From Mytilisepta virgata (taxonomy: Eukaryota; Mollusca; Bivalvia; Mytilida; Mytilidae), in the NCBI GenBank assembly GCA_028015205.1, contig JAPWFG010000022.1, positions 1,736,001 to 1,800,000 of the forward strand: DNA of 64,000 bases, in the 5' to 3' direction. Position numbers and translations under genes: made by a program. Shown in pieces: positions 10,850 through 23,178 of this stretch. Within the stretch, counting starts at the first letter, position 1. Each line of letters opens with the position of its first letter. The notes under the pieces were generated by a model. The model was given only the letters and a program-made list of their open reading frames with translations. It was not told the origin of the DNA and made no database searches.

Positions 10850-11170
10850 AGTAGCTTGAGGTTTGGGCACCCATAAAACCGATTTAACCCCACCACCGTT
10901 AAGTGTCTGTACCAACTGAGACTATCCTGAATATCTGTTTTGTTTACGGTAATGTCTTTTTTGTCATGGGTTCTTTCTGTTAGGTAGACTTGACTTATTG
11001 GTATATCGTTGTTTGGAAATGAAAATCTCAATCCATATATTTTAGAAACAATTCAGTGTTGAAGCAATTACTACAGTCTGTACACTTGAATTCTGTTAGT
11101 TGGGTTGATTTGATTGATTGGTATGTCATTGTTGACCTTTCCTGTCATCCATTTTGTTGTTTATCGAAAT
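10850..11170 (+). repeat. Dispersed repeat family D, copies 3-4 (fragmented)
   Basis: Words cacccataaaaccgattta, ccaccaccgttaagtgtctg, and then attggtatgtcattgttgac match other family-D copies. Two partially overlapping fragments appear to lie side by side. Confidence 0.6.
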
Positions 11171-11512
11171 CCACTAGTAGCGGTATTGTCTAAATCTCTG
11201 TTGGTTAATTTGAACAAAATACTTACATTACAATACAGCTTAAAACAAATATTCTAAAATTTAAAAGTGAATAACAAATATATAAGGGATGGTCGAAAAC
11301 AAAGTAATTACTGTCCGAAACATGTCAACAACATCAAAGCTAAGGGCCATATCTAATCAGATAAGAGAGTTATACCACGTGGAAAATCTTAAATATTACA
11401 AAGATGTGTTTAAGATAATATTTTATTGTTTTTATCAAGTATTTTACAGATTTTATATACACAAACAACAACCAAAAATGAATGACAACATGAGATGCAT
11501 ACAGTCACTACT

Positions 11513-11899
11513 ACCCCGTTCACACTATACCATTTAATCCGGGTTAGTTTTTAGATAGTGTGAACGACTTGATCCGGGGCGAACCCGGGTTAGTTACCTC
11601 GGGTTCTGGTGTGAACGGAAAGTGGAGTATATGTGAGGTAGTTGCTGTGATTTTGCGCGACATCTGCGAGAAAAATATAATTTTAGTATTAGAATTGACG
11701 AAACACGCATTTAGAGATTATTATTTAGCAAAAACAACTTCATCAGAATTACGACATTGGTATACCTTTCATTGCATCATGCAAACACTATATTTAAACA
11801 AGGGAAAAATCAATATCTTCGCAATTTTTTCAATAGTGTGAACAGAGGTTATTAATCCGGGTTCGACCCGAGGTAATTTTTATAGTGTGAACACGGTAT
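11513..11899. mobile_element. TIR MITE with GTTCACACTATA termini
   Basis: The ends accccgttcacactata and tatagtgtgaacacggtat are inverted repeats. Inner words aatccgggttag, cgaacccgggttag and ccgggttcgacccgag repeat the same theme. Length about 387 bp. No ORF matches a transposase; a target duplication could not be fixed with confidence. Confidence 0.7.
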
Positions 11900-12794
11900 A
11901 AGTTTTAAGATCTAGATGAAATGGTCTCAATGAATTACAAAAACATTGAATTTATGTATGAAAAAAGTAATGCAAGAGCTGAAATAAAAGATGAAATATA
12001 TGAGACAGGAACATGTCACAATATTAAATATGCTTTATACATTGCATCTATTCTTATAAAAGGCTGGTTTCAAAAACAAAGGTGTACAAACAAATCCATA
12101 CCTACGATAATATCACTATAAAAATTTAAGGTAAACAATTTTTTTAGCTTCCAAAGACATGCTTTAAAAAGAATAACATTTTAATAAAAACTACATATTT
12201 CATTTTAAAACCTCTCGTATTAGATACAGACAACTTTAGTTACGTTAACTTGTAATAAAACAGGTACAAGAATCAGTGTCTGTCAATAAAAAAAGACGTA
12301 GCCTAATGATCAGGTTTATTAAAACATTTAAATTATGGTTGTGCTTATTAATTCATCATTATATCTTTAACCGGATTTCCAACATTTTGATCTCGGGCTC
12401 TGCTGATGAGTTGTCAGTCAACGAAATGGCGATACAGTGCATCAAATTTATTTCGGTATTTTGTGATATATTTTATTAATTTCTGAACAAATATCATATT
12501 TTTCTATTTTTTGCACACTGCAGCTGCGTATACGAAATCGTTTTGATTAGATGAGGCTTTGAAAAGGTGAAATGACAAAGTTCGTCCAGACATTCAATTT
12601 TTTTTTAACGAATTTTAACTTTGGTGATTTTATTTATTTCTATATTGCAGCTATCGAACATTTCACTTTTGACCAAAAAAAAATGTTTGATACAAAAAAC
12701 TTTTCTTCTATCCTGAAATGATTAGCGCACACGATACCGACGTCACCATTGGGTGTCTATCGTCTGTTCGTTGTCCGTCCACACACTCTCAAAT

Positions 12795-12990
12795 ATATTA
12801 TAGATTCTAACTAAATTCTTTGATACCAATTTTGATGCATAAGATGTGCACATTTAGTCGACTCATCAGCTGTACCCTATACCTAAAATGTTGGAAACCA
12901 AAACAATAATCCAAAAGGTTGAAGAGCAAATTCAAAAATGCCAAAATTATGAAAAACTCTATATAATCTTACAAGACAACAGGTACAGAT
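12795..12990 (-). repeat. Dispersed repeat family E, copy 3
   Basis: Reverse-oriented copy with ctttgataccaattttgatg, gatgtgcacattt and aaaatgttggaaaccaaaac, matching the family-E signature. Confidence 0.75.
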
Positions 12991-13227
12991 TTTAATATAT
13001 ACACATATTAACAACATCCTGTTTTAGAGGGAATTAGCATAAATCTACATAAATATTACAAAACATATCAAAACCATGTAATATATAATCGATATATTTT
13101 TTTGTATAACGTCTTCAAATGTTTTCAAAAAAATAAATTACAGTACAGTGGTGTACATACAGTGCAAAGTACAATTGAAAATAAAAATGAGAAAAATAAA
13201 AAGACACTTTCGTTTTCAGTTAGACAT

Positions 13228-13391
13228 GGGGTGCTTCCATTATGCGGTACGTTCCAATTGAACCAAAGATTCGTGTTCCATTATTGGTCCGTACCACAGT
13301 GGTTCTTTAGAAATGACGAACCAGACGAACCGGAAATAGAATTAGTGAAAGTCGGTACGTACCGGCACGTACCGCATAATGGAAAGCACCC
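13228..13391. mobile_element. Short hairpin MITE (about 164 bp)
   Basis: The ends gggtgcttccattatgcggt and accgcataatggaaagcacc are complementary over about 25 bp with one indel. They are followed by a gtacgt core on both sides. Flanking ATG triplets may be a 3-bp target duplication. A 106-codon frame that spans it is accidental. Confidence 0.8.
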
Positions 13392-14127
13392 ATGGTGTAT
13401 TGCATTATATTATTCTAACTAAATACGCTGAATCTTCTCCCTAATTTAATAGATCTTTAAGGTATGCGGACCATAATAGATAATGATCGAAAATTGTATC
13501 TCTTTTTGACCGTGAATGGCTGAACCAAACAATTTAAAGCTGGAATTTTGTACATATATTTTTCTCAAGTTGAAACACGCTCTGTTGCTTACATGCAGAA
13601 TCTGTAAAAATAGGTTAGTTATATTGGCATTTCCGAAGTTTGCCGATAATTACCGAGGTCATTTCAATTGCGTTGTATGGAACATCCGGGAACTTTTAAA
13701 TAATCACGTGGTCATTTATGGTCCGGATACCTTAAATAAAAACTATACCTTCAACTTAGTTTTGATTATGAAATATGACAATTCGACTAGAGAACGTGTG
13801 TAGCAAATTCGTACAAAATGAGATAGCATCGGTTTGACTTTCTGTTGAGATGTTTCCAAATTGTCACTCATATTTGCGTTTTACAATTACTATATCTGTC
13901 TTAATACAAACACGAATTACATTTAGCACTATAAAACACTTAGAATAGCACTATAAAATTGCAAATCACTGTCTATAAGGGCAATATGAAAATGAACCCT
14001 TCATGAACAAAGTTAGTAAAATTAACCTCTAAGGGCACCGGCTCACAAATAGCACTTTTTGGCCCCTTAGGCGTCCTTTCTACACAGCTTTGACTGTAGT
14101 TAAATATTTCAGAGTCAACACAACAGT

Positions 14128-14828
14128 TTATACCAGTTCAAAGCACCAACCCGGTTTGTTTGGACATTCATAAAATCTAATTCTAAAGACCTTTGGTTGA
14201 GTCCCGGATGAAGACTGACCAGTGTTTGCAGCAGTTCCACCGTTATATACAGGATTAGAATTTCCGGAGTTTGAAGTCGGTTCATCCGAACTTGTTTTAT
14301 CACGCACCATGACAAGATCTTCTCCGTCTCCGTCTGTCAGAGAATCTGTTTGAGGTGTATTCCCTGAGGGGTTGTCATATTCGTCTTTCTTGGCAAGTTT
14401 TACCATTGGAAGTGAATATACTGCCCTACGTCGTCTGGTTCCCTGCTGTTGTTGATTCTGCCTAGATTGTGCAGTACTGGAATCAGGATAATCTCGAACA
14501 ATAGATAAATCTTCATTTTGATCATCAACTAAATCATTTGCATCTGGGTCAGTCAAAATAATTACAGGAATGTTAAATTTCTTTGTACTTCCGGTTTGCG
14601 GTTGCTGTGTTGTTCCTTGTAACATGGATGGTGTTGAAGGAAGAATGTGATCACGTACTATTGTAAGATCTTCCGCAGGTGCTGGACTAGTGTTTGTGTC
14701 AATGAGTGAATCTTGAGACGTTTCTGCTTGTACTTTTTGAGCTGAGGCATCTTCCTTGGTTTTTTGCGTTGCACTTGCTCCAGAGTTAGTCAGTGGTTGC
14801 CCTCCTTTTACTTTGTTTGAAAAAGGCC
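14128..14828 (-). CDS. Second coding exon of a secreted acidic protein with three EDLxxVRD repeats
   Basis: This minus-strand exon opens after a TTGCAG acceptor and runs in phase 1 to a TGA, giving residues 32-264 of the joined product. It encodes a low-complexity polar protein rich in S, T, N, D, Q and G. Three copies of an EDL-x-(I/M)-VRD motif lie at about residues 84-91, 137-144 and 201-208, each preceded by a D/S/T-rich stretch. A tetrabasic RRRR at 163-166 is a good proprotein-convertase site. The only two cysteines of the secreted part, C253 and C260, sit in the C-terminal FYECPNKPGWCFELV and could pair. I do not recognise a family. The acidic, repeat-bearing, secreted character would fit an extracellular matrix or mantle/byssus-type protein, or a precursor of processed peptides, but that is speculation. 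Confidence 0.75.
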
Positions 14829-15319
14829 CTGCAATATAAAAAAATTAAATTGAAAGACAAACCCAGAACAATAAACAGTATGGAATTAGGCCAATCAAAT
14901 ATAACACGTCAATTGCTGTTCCTCCTTAAAGATTATTTTCCTTTGTATGTGTTCTTAGTATTGAAACAAATGCTATCTGATATTTGATACATCTCTAAAT
15001 ACTGATTCGTAAAGTAATATTATTAGAAGTTTCCAATACTTTAAAATGTCACAATGTTGAAACTGACGCAATAAATAAAATGTTGATGAGAAATGGAGAC
15101 CAAATGGTAAAGTCAAAAATATCTATGGATAGAGATGTTCGAGAAATATTCTGTACTTTCCACAATATTTTACAATTTTATGAAAAGGAATTTGAAAAAT
15201 CAGTTTCAAGCTACATGTGGTATTGCTAAGCTGGATCTCTGAAATGGCAGATAAGTATAATAAATACCATGCCCTATGTTTAACATTTCCAAAATGAAAA
15301 TGGACCTGTTCCATTGATG

Positions 15320-15610
15320 TTATCCCTTCCTCATACCGGATTTGACATGGGTAGCATGGCGGGTTTCCTGCAGGAAGCAGGACTTGCTTACTCTTCCGGA
15401 TTACCCGAGTCTACCCCCGTTTTTTTTGGTTGGGTCTATATTGTTCATATGTTTTTCGTTTTTAATTGTGGTGCATGCATTGTTTTAGTCTTGTCTTCGT
15501 TGTTCTCTGGTGTTTGCCAGTTGTTACGATTTTCCCCTCCGAATGTCCCTTTGGTATTTCTTGACTTAGCTTACGTACCAAAGAAAAATTGCGGCTTGTT
15601 TCTTTGCTGA
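15320..15610 (+). repeat. Dispersed repeat family F, copy 2
   Basis: Contains the lines gacttgcttactcttccgga, cccgagtctacccccgtttt and a gttcatatgtttttcgtttt tail. It matches 19185-19390 inverted and 40210-40540 direct. The 98-codon frame here is not preserved in the other copies and is not called a gene. Confidence 0.75.
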
Positions 15611-15714
15611 TTCAAAATATGTTGATTCTAGAATAGACAAAACGTAATATGGATTTACATTTATTCATTATCGGTAAATGGTAATTAGCACTTATGTAAG
15701 TCGAAGCCAAGGAC

Positions 15715-16050
15715 TGTTAAAAGTTCAATGTAGGATAAAAAACTTGATTCAGATAGTTTTTTCAATGACCCCCCCCCCCCCCCCCCCACACTCTTAACTT
15801 AATTTGGGAAAAATTGATTGATCAATATGGGCATATACTTTGATTATACTTTTTGTATCATGGGTCCTGTTTTTCCTCAACAATGTATGTTTGTTTTGTA
15901 TTTTGACTTGGACATCACTTGAATCCGTATTTTTCAATCCGAAAATCGATGTCGGATAACAAAACTTGCAGCGACTTTTACCCCCTCCCCCCCATCCCCA
16001 AACTATTTGAATTAAGTTTTTTATCCTACACTGAACTTTTGATCTCGTCC
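15715..16050. repeat. Inverted-arm (foldback) repeat around a poly-C tract
   Basis: Left arm aagttcaatgtaggataaaa (15719 on) is the inverse of the right arm ttttatcctacactgaactt (about 16020-16042). A C18 run at 15770-15788 faces a second C-rich stretch near 15980. The right half is shared with 1-170. Confidence 0.75.
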
Positions 16051-17399
16051 CTTAATAATAATAACATAAACCTGAATTTAATGAACATGATTTTAAAATT
16101 CAATTTGAACTATATGACTTTTGTATACTCGGGTAATCTAATCATCAGTCTGTCGCAATCCCTACATTTAATTAATAGTACATACGGCCATCAATGATGT
16201 ATATTTGATATACACGATTTTTGAATTTAATTGACATCATAATATGTATGACCTTAGTATCATATACTGGTGACATCTAACTGGTCTTTCGTAACCCCTA
16301 CAATTTATACATAATGCATACGGCCATAACTAATTTAATATGTATGACCTTAGTATCATATTCTTGGACATGCAACCGGTCTGGTGTAATCTGTAATACT
16401 AATAAAGTTCATACGGCCGTCACATTTGTTTAATAAATTTAATGCATCCGATTGTAAAATTTAATTGAAATGACAATATTTATGACCCTAGCGTCGTATA
16501 CTGAGGACATACAACCATAATCTCTAAATTTAATCTATTAATAAATGATATACTGATTGTGTTAATCTATGACATGTATCCTATGGGAATTATCCAGTAA
16601 TTAGATATTTTGTACAATGAACTTACAAGCCATGTTTTCAGTGACCCTGTAGACATCAACTTCAGAAACAAACTGTATACGAAGGACTCATTCGGTATCT
16701 TTGGTTCTGAAATAAAAGACATAAACTAACATGACTAATATTACTCCCGTTTCCATTGAAAATCCATGATATGGGTAGTATTGTAAACCTAAAAACACCA
16801 GAGAAGAGAGATTCTTTAAATTTTGTAGAGGAAGGTCAGTTTTATGCCATGTAGATAATGCAAATGAGTATGATATTATGAAAATGTGTGTTGTAGAAAT
16901 AAATAAGAAAATGTTTCATAAAAGTAAAATGTATAAATAGCGTCTGGATTATGTTTATTGTATTTTGAACATTAAAATTCTCAGGCTTGATATAATAGCA
17001 GTTATTGACACGGTAATATTTTCATTGATATTTTTTATAATGTATGTGCAAATTGAATTTTCAAGTTAATTTTTATTCTTGTGGATGACAATCCAAGCTT
17101 GTTGGATTTTAAATAATAACACATTTGGAATTTGAATTTGTACATTACAAACTTTAATATATAAAAAGAAAATTTAAATGGCTCTCCATGAATAATAGAT
17201 TACAATTAGAACAATTGAGATCTTGAGTTAGAAACGTTCAATTCATTCCATTTGTCTTGTTCTGCTTTCTATCATTTGTTCGATAGAAGATTTGAATAGT
17301 GTAGTATGATGCCTAGTCCTTGCCAAGACTGTTTACACTGAACTTAAAAAGAAACCAACACTAAAATAAAGGACCTATGATAAACGAGTCAACAAACGA

Positions 17400-17905
17400 A
17401 ACGATATAGGGTAATGCATTATTCATATATTTCATAATTTCAAATAGCTGTACAAAGCAGAAAAAACCCACACGTCTGATGTTCAAGCATGGATTTTGTG
17501 CAAAAAGTTTGAAATAAAATATTCCAATTTTTAAAATTTCAAAAATCAAATTTTTCAACCAAAAATTAATAATCAGTATTTTTACACCGTTATGTGAATC
17601 ATAATGTCTGTGTGACAAAAGATTTGAGTTTTTTTTTTTACTGATTTCAGCCACTGGCATGACTAAATTTTCATTTCATAAAATGTGTGTAGATTTTCTT
17701 CTCGATTTTCCGCAAAATTAATTTAACCCTCTTTTGGAATTTCCATTTTCCACAACTTCAAGCTTTATCCAAATTTCAAAATGAGACGCATTAGATCAAG
17801 AAATGAAGTAGCAAACCAATGTTGCCCTACTACTTAAGTTTTTTAAGGAATTACTAAGATATTTGGTTCCAATCTCGTGTATCGTTACTTGCGTTGACTA
17901 GTATA
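17400..17905 (-). repeat. Dispersed repeat family H, copy 2
   Basis: Inverted match to 4912-5335, extending a little further. The 99-codon minus frame inside lacks recognisable domains and is not conserved in copy 1. Confidence 0.8.
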
Positions 17906-18109
17906 TATAAACCATGTGATAGATGTTTCAAGGTTATCGGTTCTTCCTGTTTCCTATTTACGTAAATGTAATGAAGATGTGACCTCAGGAATGTCAACCT
18001 GACATGATGTCTACACGATGATATTGCAATTCATAGCTTGGCTATTTATGTCTTATAACAAGGTCTGTTTATGATAGTCAATATGGATCTCTAAATTACA
18101 ATTAGTTTA

Positions 18110-18465
18110 GCACCAAACTGATTTTTTAGTTCTTTGTATTTCGCCGCTCTTATTTTCGGACTATGTAAATTTTAAGATATTAAGGAAAAATGCTGAAAAT
18201 TCGCCATAATTTTTAATTTTTCAAGAAATAAAAAATAAAAAGTGTTCGCCTGCTCATAAATTTTGTAAAAAATAGGGACTTTTCCTATACTGCAGTATTT
18301 TAGTTAAAACATTTGTGCCGCACCTAAATTTGACCTTCGTCTGAAAAAAAATAGTCCTCAAGAAAAAAAAATTAGAAATTAGAATTTCGTTCGCTCGCAC
18401 CTATTTTTGCCATAAAAAAATCAAACAACAAAAAATCAATTTCGTGTGACCTCAAGTTGTAACTA
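18110..18465 (+). mobile_element. MITE family C, copy 2
   Basis: Ends caccaaactgatt and the complement of caatttcgtgtgacct form inverted termini. The body shares ttctttgtatttcgccgctc, gtgccgcaccta and cgttcgctcgcaccta with 58210-58605. No coding potential. Confidence 0.75.
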
Positions 18466-19184
18466 TTAAAATATTATATTCACTCTGGCGGGATGAACCA
18501 AAAAAAAAACAAAATGATCCAAGAGAATTATATCCAATTTGATAAAGATAAAAGATACATTGTATATGGGCACAAAAATAGCAAAGTGTCGAAAATGAAA
18601 AATGAGATAACGTCACAAACAAAAAATATCGGTTAAAAATTATTACTGTTAAAACATTTCGTTGTAAGTATTCCTAACGAACAATATTAGTCAACTGTAG
18701 CTTTTTCGTGCGACAGATATAAATTTTTTTAATTTTCTCCCACATAGAATTTTATTTGCGAATACACCCATGCTATCTTTATTCATGTGGTAACATCAAA
18801 CCTATATTTAATCACTTACAACTATCATTGGTATAACATACTGAGAAAAATTAGGAAAGATCAAAAGAAAAGTAGCTTTACAGTTAACCACAAACCCAAA
18901 CCACAATATCATTTGTAAATATGTGTGGTCGTATTGCTAATATCTGATATCAAACTATGTCATAAGATCAATGGTGGTTTCTACAAACTTTAGAGGTTTT
19001 TTTCCTTTAAATATTTTTTTTAATTGGAAACATTTATAGATCTTGAATATAAAAGTTTTGACTGCAGTTAATTATGTTTATCTATTCGCTGCATGTGCAT
19101 CAGATTTGGTTTCATAGAATATTGTTCGAAGTATATGTAAGTGAACTTTCACACGAATGAAACTATTGTTTGTAAGTAAAATCA

Positions 19185-19390
19185 AGAAATACCAAAGATA
19201 TATTCGAAAAAATAACAAATTCCGGAGAACAACAAAGACAAGACCAAAACAATACATGCACTACAATTAAAAACTAAAAACATATGAACAACATGGACCC
19301 CACCAAACAACCGGGGGTAGACTCAGGTGCTCCGGAATAGTAACCACGAGTAAATACTAACACAAGAACTGACGAAAACCGAATAAAAAA
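19185..19390 (-). repeat. Dispersed repeat family F, copy 3
   Basis: Reverse copy: ccgggggtagactcaggtgc, tccggaatagtaa and acaaagacaagaccaaaaca are the complements of words in 15320-15610. Confidence 0.75.
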
Positions 19391-20188
19391 ATGATAAGAT
19401 TATGATTCCATATAAAACGCGTTTAATATCCGCCGTTTTTCAAAAATAATAATATTTCATTACAGCAAATGAATGATATTTCATTCCCGCCAATTGTTTT
19501 TTCCGTTAGTTACATATCAATTCCGCGAAATGCGCAGGCAAATAACATAAACATTGATTATAGCGAGCGCAGACAGCGCTATAGTAACATATGCATTTTC
19601 TACATATGGGTCGTTTAGAAACGTCTTTGCTTAATGGGGGCAGCAATATTGTGCTACATACTAAGGCTAGAAAAGGTTTCGTTCGCCGGAAACAGAAGTA
19701 AGTAAAGTAAGGGAAATAACTTGCTTCAAATTATAATTTTAGAATCAGGGTCGTGATACCGGAAATGAATTTCTGGAAATGGCTATTGCTGTGCTCGTAT
19801 CATTGGCCACGCAAACAGCATATTATCGATTTTATTCAAATACAAGAGTGAGTTTTCACTCACATTTCCTGAAAAATATCTGAAATCATTTAAACTGTTC
19901 AAAATTAAACTGAATATGTACAGTACATACGGAAATTGATCGAGGAAAAAAATCTGTGATGTTGTTTATTGATGAAACACTGACAAAATTTGTAAAGTTG
20001 GCATTACGACGAATAAAAACTGCCCAGCCATTGCGAAGATGAAAGGTGAAAATAACCATGAAATAAGTGAGAATGAGGTTGAAGTGAAGAAACTGCGGAA
20101 GTGAAACATTTTATTCGCGGAAATGTTTCACGGAGAGGAAATGTGTATTCGACGGAAACGAAAAACCTATTCTCGAGCGAAATGTACC

Positions 20189-20422
20189 GTCCATATGCTA
20201 ACATTAAAATAAAATCAACAATTAATCTAGTTTAATAGAACATCATTGTTATTTCGTATGTTAGCTGTCCATATGCTAACATTAAAATAAAATCAACAAT
20301 TAATCTAGTTTAATAGAACATCATTGTTATTTCGTATGTTAGCTGTCCATATGCTAACATTAAAATAAAATCAACAATTAATCTAGTTTAATAGAACATC
20401 ATTGTTATTTCGTATGTCAGCC
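20189..20422. repeat. Three essentially identical tandem copies of a 78-bp unit
   Basis: The unit starts gtccatatgctaacattaaa and ends cattgttatttcgtatgtta. Starts at 20189, 20267 and 20345 give an exact 78-bp period. The near-complete identity implies very recent amplification. Confidence 0.95.
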
Positions 20423-21639
20423 AAAGGCAATCGTGTATTGTTTTAAAGATAGAAACAAGATATATAATTCTTAAAAACCTAAAGCAACTACTTACACGGT
20501 TCATTTCCTTAGTAAACACACGAATATTTAAATTTCTTGTTTTTTTAAAGGATACGTTTATTTAAATTACCAACTCAGACATCCATGAAGTTTATTCAAA
20601 TTTCTTATACTTGAAATGAAATGATTGCTCTACAATGACCTGCGTCATTTGGCACAATTCACATCGTTCAATGTTATTCAGAAAGTAGCTGTGTATTGTG
20701 ACGTCAAAAATTAGCAGTAAAATATAAACTTGAAACATTTGAATATAAATTAAAGGGAACTGTAAATGCACAAATGATGCCACACATATTATGTAAAATC
20801 AAAAACAAAAATATTGCAAATTAAGAGGCTATTATTGAAGAGCAGATCGTATCAGCATAAGTATCTTACATATCAAGGTGTGAGACAACATTTAAATTTC
20901 TTAGGGTTATACGCTTGTTTTATATCATGGGTATGTTGAGTTAATTCAAGAAAATTTCAAAGAAATGGATAAGTCTAACTGGCAATTATGAGATTAGACC
21001 TTGTCTGCATTGTTATAAGCAAGTTATTTATTTCCGTGTTAAGACCAGTTGTGATATTTTCTCCTAATGAGTTTCTACTTCTCCTCATTTTGTCTTGCAG
21101 GGGGAAGCCACTTAAAAAAAAGCTGTAGACTAGATTAGACCCTTTAATGACACAAAATCCCCTCATTGATATGACAAAAGCACAGGAAAAGCTCCTTCAT
21201 TGTTGTTCGTCGTCTTGGGGTCTTCAGTAGGAGAAAATTGCACATCTTATTGCAAGTTCATTAGATTTTTCGTGAAATTAATTGGAACGAATTGCTCGCC
21301 CAATAATTCATCGACATTAATTATGCGTTGCATGAGGACAGAGACTTAGGAAAGGGAAGATTGCGATAAATTTCTTTTGATCGGGCACAGAGAGACAGAA
21401 TTTCACCTTAATTACTCTTTGCTGCTGTTGAATCCACAGCGTTGTGGATTTTTGTTATCGACTTTTCTATTATCGGAGTCAAGCACAGCTGATGAGCAAA
21501 GATTTCAGCCTTAGTTGAGGCCGGTGTAGTAGAAGTAATCAAGTCGTTGTTGCAATCTATTTATTTACACTTCTTTGATTTGTCTATGTTCTAATTGACA
21601 CAAAAACTTCAGGGCTGAAACATAATGATGAGATATCGA

Positions 21640-21770
21640 TGTGAACCCTACTTTGTACTAGAGCCAGATTTTTAACTCCGAGTTGACCAGAATTTCCCTT
21701 ATTAAATACCACGTGCTAGGCGAAGAAGCAGCAAATTCCTGCCAAAATTGGGGTAGTAGGCATCTCTGGA
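21640..21770 (-). repeat. Old fragment of the second tRNA-type SINE
   Basis: Words accctactttgtactag, actccgagttgaccag and cacgtgctaggcgaagaagc match the body of the element at 35568-35922. No tRNA head remains. Confidence 0.65.
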
Positions 21771-21960
21771 TGAGACATAAATTATCGAAAATGCACCATG
21801 CATGATTAATTTGGCATTCATATAAAAATATTTATTTTGAGTGAAACTATTTCCGATATGTTATGTGCCTTGATGGCACTCCAAAACTTAAATATGACAA
21901 TGCGACAATGGCACAATTACTAACTTCTTTTTAATAAAGAATCATACATTTGTTACCTAC

Positions 21961-22054
21961 CTTCAGATCCTGTAGTATCTACAAATCTGATGGATGGTGC
22001 TGCAAGTGAAGAAACTGTAAGTACCAATAGTCCAACAAATGTAACAAGTCTCAT
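21961..22054 (-). CDS. Signal-peptide first exon of the EDLxxVRD secreted protein
   Basis: The ATG opens MRLVTFVGLLVLTVSSLA, a textbook signal peptide (short basic start, Leu/Val core, small residues before the likely cleavage at A18/A19). It is followed by APSIRFVDTTGSE. The frame ends at a GTAGGTAA donor in phase 1, and the final exon at 14128-14828 starts in phase 1. Joined, they give 795 bases (264 residues plus stop) with one continuous frame. A TATATAA on the minus strand at about 22191-22197 is a possible core promoter about 140 bp upstream. The pairing of these exons across 7.1 kb is inference; additional internal exons cannot be excluded. Confidence 0.75.
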
Positions 22055-22905
22055 TTTGCATATATTAGTAAGTTCTTTTCTTATAATTACAAAATTCACA
22101 TTACAATATTTTTTTAAGTTTGTTGTAGTGAAATTGTTGCAGGTCTTACATTTTCCACGGCAACAGAATCTGAGTTTTTTGTTCTTTAATTATATAAATT
22201 CTATCTCATGCGGTACAAATAGATCCTACATCCACACAATTGTTCTTTTGTAATCACGAAAAAGGTCCTTTCTTTGAACTAAGACTATTTTATAATATAA
22301 TGTGCTAAATGAAACTTTCAAATTTTACTACGACTCGATTAGACGATTGTACATTTACATTATGGTCGGAGCGTGTACGATGTCAGATTTATACAGATTA
22401 TAGTATAATGCCCGAGGATTATTGAGGTCTAATATCGTTAAATTCCGCCTCATGGCAAAATGTTGTTGACGAAATTTAGAAAATTATGTGGTAAACAAGA
22501 CTGATTGGAATTTGTCTTAGACGTCAATGTTTTCTTTTTGTAGATAGTTGTGGAATTCGGTCGAAGTGACTAACCATCTATTTTTTACTTTTTGTAATTG
22601 GTTCTTCTAATTCGGGAACAGTCCAGAAAAATGTTTTATTCCCTGTCATAGAAATGTTGCATCCACAATATGAATAAAGCGTTCTAAATTCTAAATAGAA
22701 AAGAAAAGTAGTATTTGAGGATTTTGTATACGAAAAACTATCCCATAAAAAAAATTACAGAACACAATATAAAAAGTAACTAAAATGTTGTTTTATTTTT
22801 GCCTTGAAATGCAGAGAAAAATTTCAAACTTAAGTTGAATTTTTTAATTGCACCAGAAGTTCTTTTCTTTACTAGAATATACAGAAAATAATGTTATGCA
22901 CCTGT

Positions 22906-23178
22906 TTGTTTGTTTGTTTGTTTAGTTGGGGGTTTACGCCGTTTTCAGCACATTTGGTTATTTCGCGGCGGCCAGTTTATATCGGTGGAGGAAGCGCGAG
23001 TACCCGGAGAGAACCACCGACCTTCGGTAGGAAAATTTGGCAATCCTTGTCAATTTAGATCGGAGTCGAACACACCTCGCCACAGATGAGATTCGAAGTC
23101 ACAACCACAGCGTTGACAGGCTAGTGATCATTAGTAGTCATGACGAACTACCTAGACCACTCGGCCACCGAGGCCCCA
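22906..23178 (-). mobile_element. tRNA-derived SINE, full length, 13-bp target-site duplication
   Basis: Complete element with tRNA-like head on the right (complement of ctcggccaccgaggcccc) and a TTTG-repeat end on the left. Direct repeats gttatgcacctgt lie at 22893-22905 and 23179-23191. Confidence 0.92.

Larger units (their letters stand above)
3196..14127. other. Intergenic region, repeats only
   Basis: About 11 kb with no recognisable host exon. It holds a Harbinger-like element, SINE, foldback and TIR MITEs, and dispersed families D, E, F and H, listed separately. The remainder (for example 8000-9400 and 11930-12790) is AT-rich sequence in which I see nothing specific. Confidence 0.6.
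14829..21960 (-). other. Intron of the EDLxxVRD protein gene
   Basis: About 7.1 kb between two phase-1 splice sites. It holds families F, H and C, a foldback repeat and the 78-bp tandem array. One further splice-bounded stretch (16627-16706) is discussed among the rejected items. The parts at 16050-17400 and 18470-19180 show only AT-rich sequence. Confidence 0.6.

Noticed and set aside
16627..16706. Splice-bounded 80-base stretch on the minus strand inside the EDLxxVRD gene intron (TTTCAG ... CTT/GTAAGT)
   Set aside because: As an internal exon it breaks the frame to the last exon. It could be an alternative first exon with a Met, giving phase 1, but it has no signal peptide and no other support.
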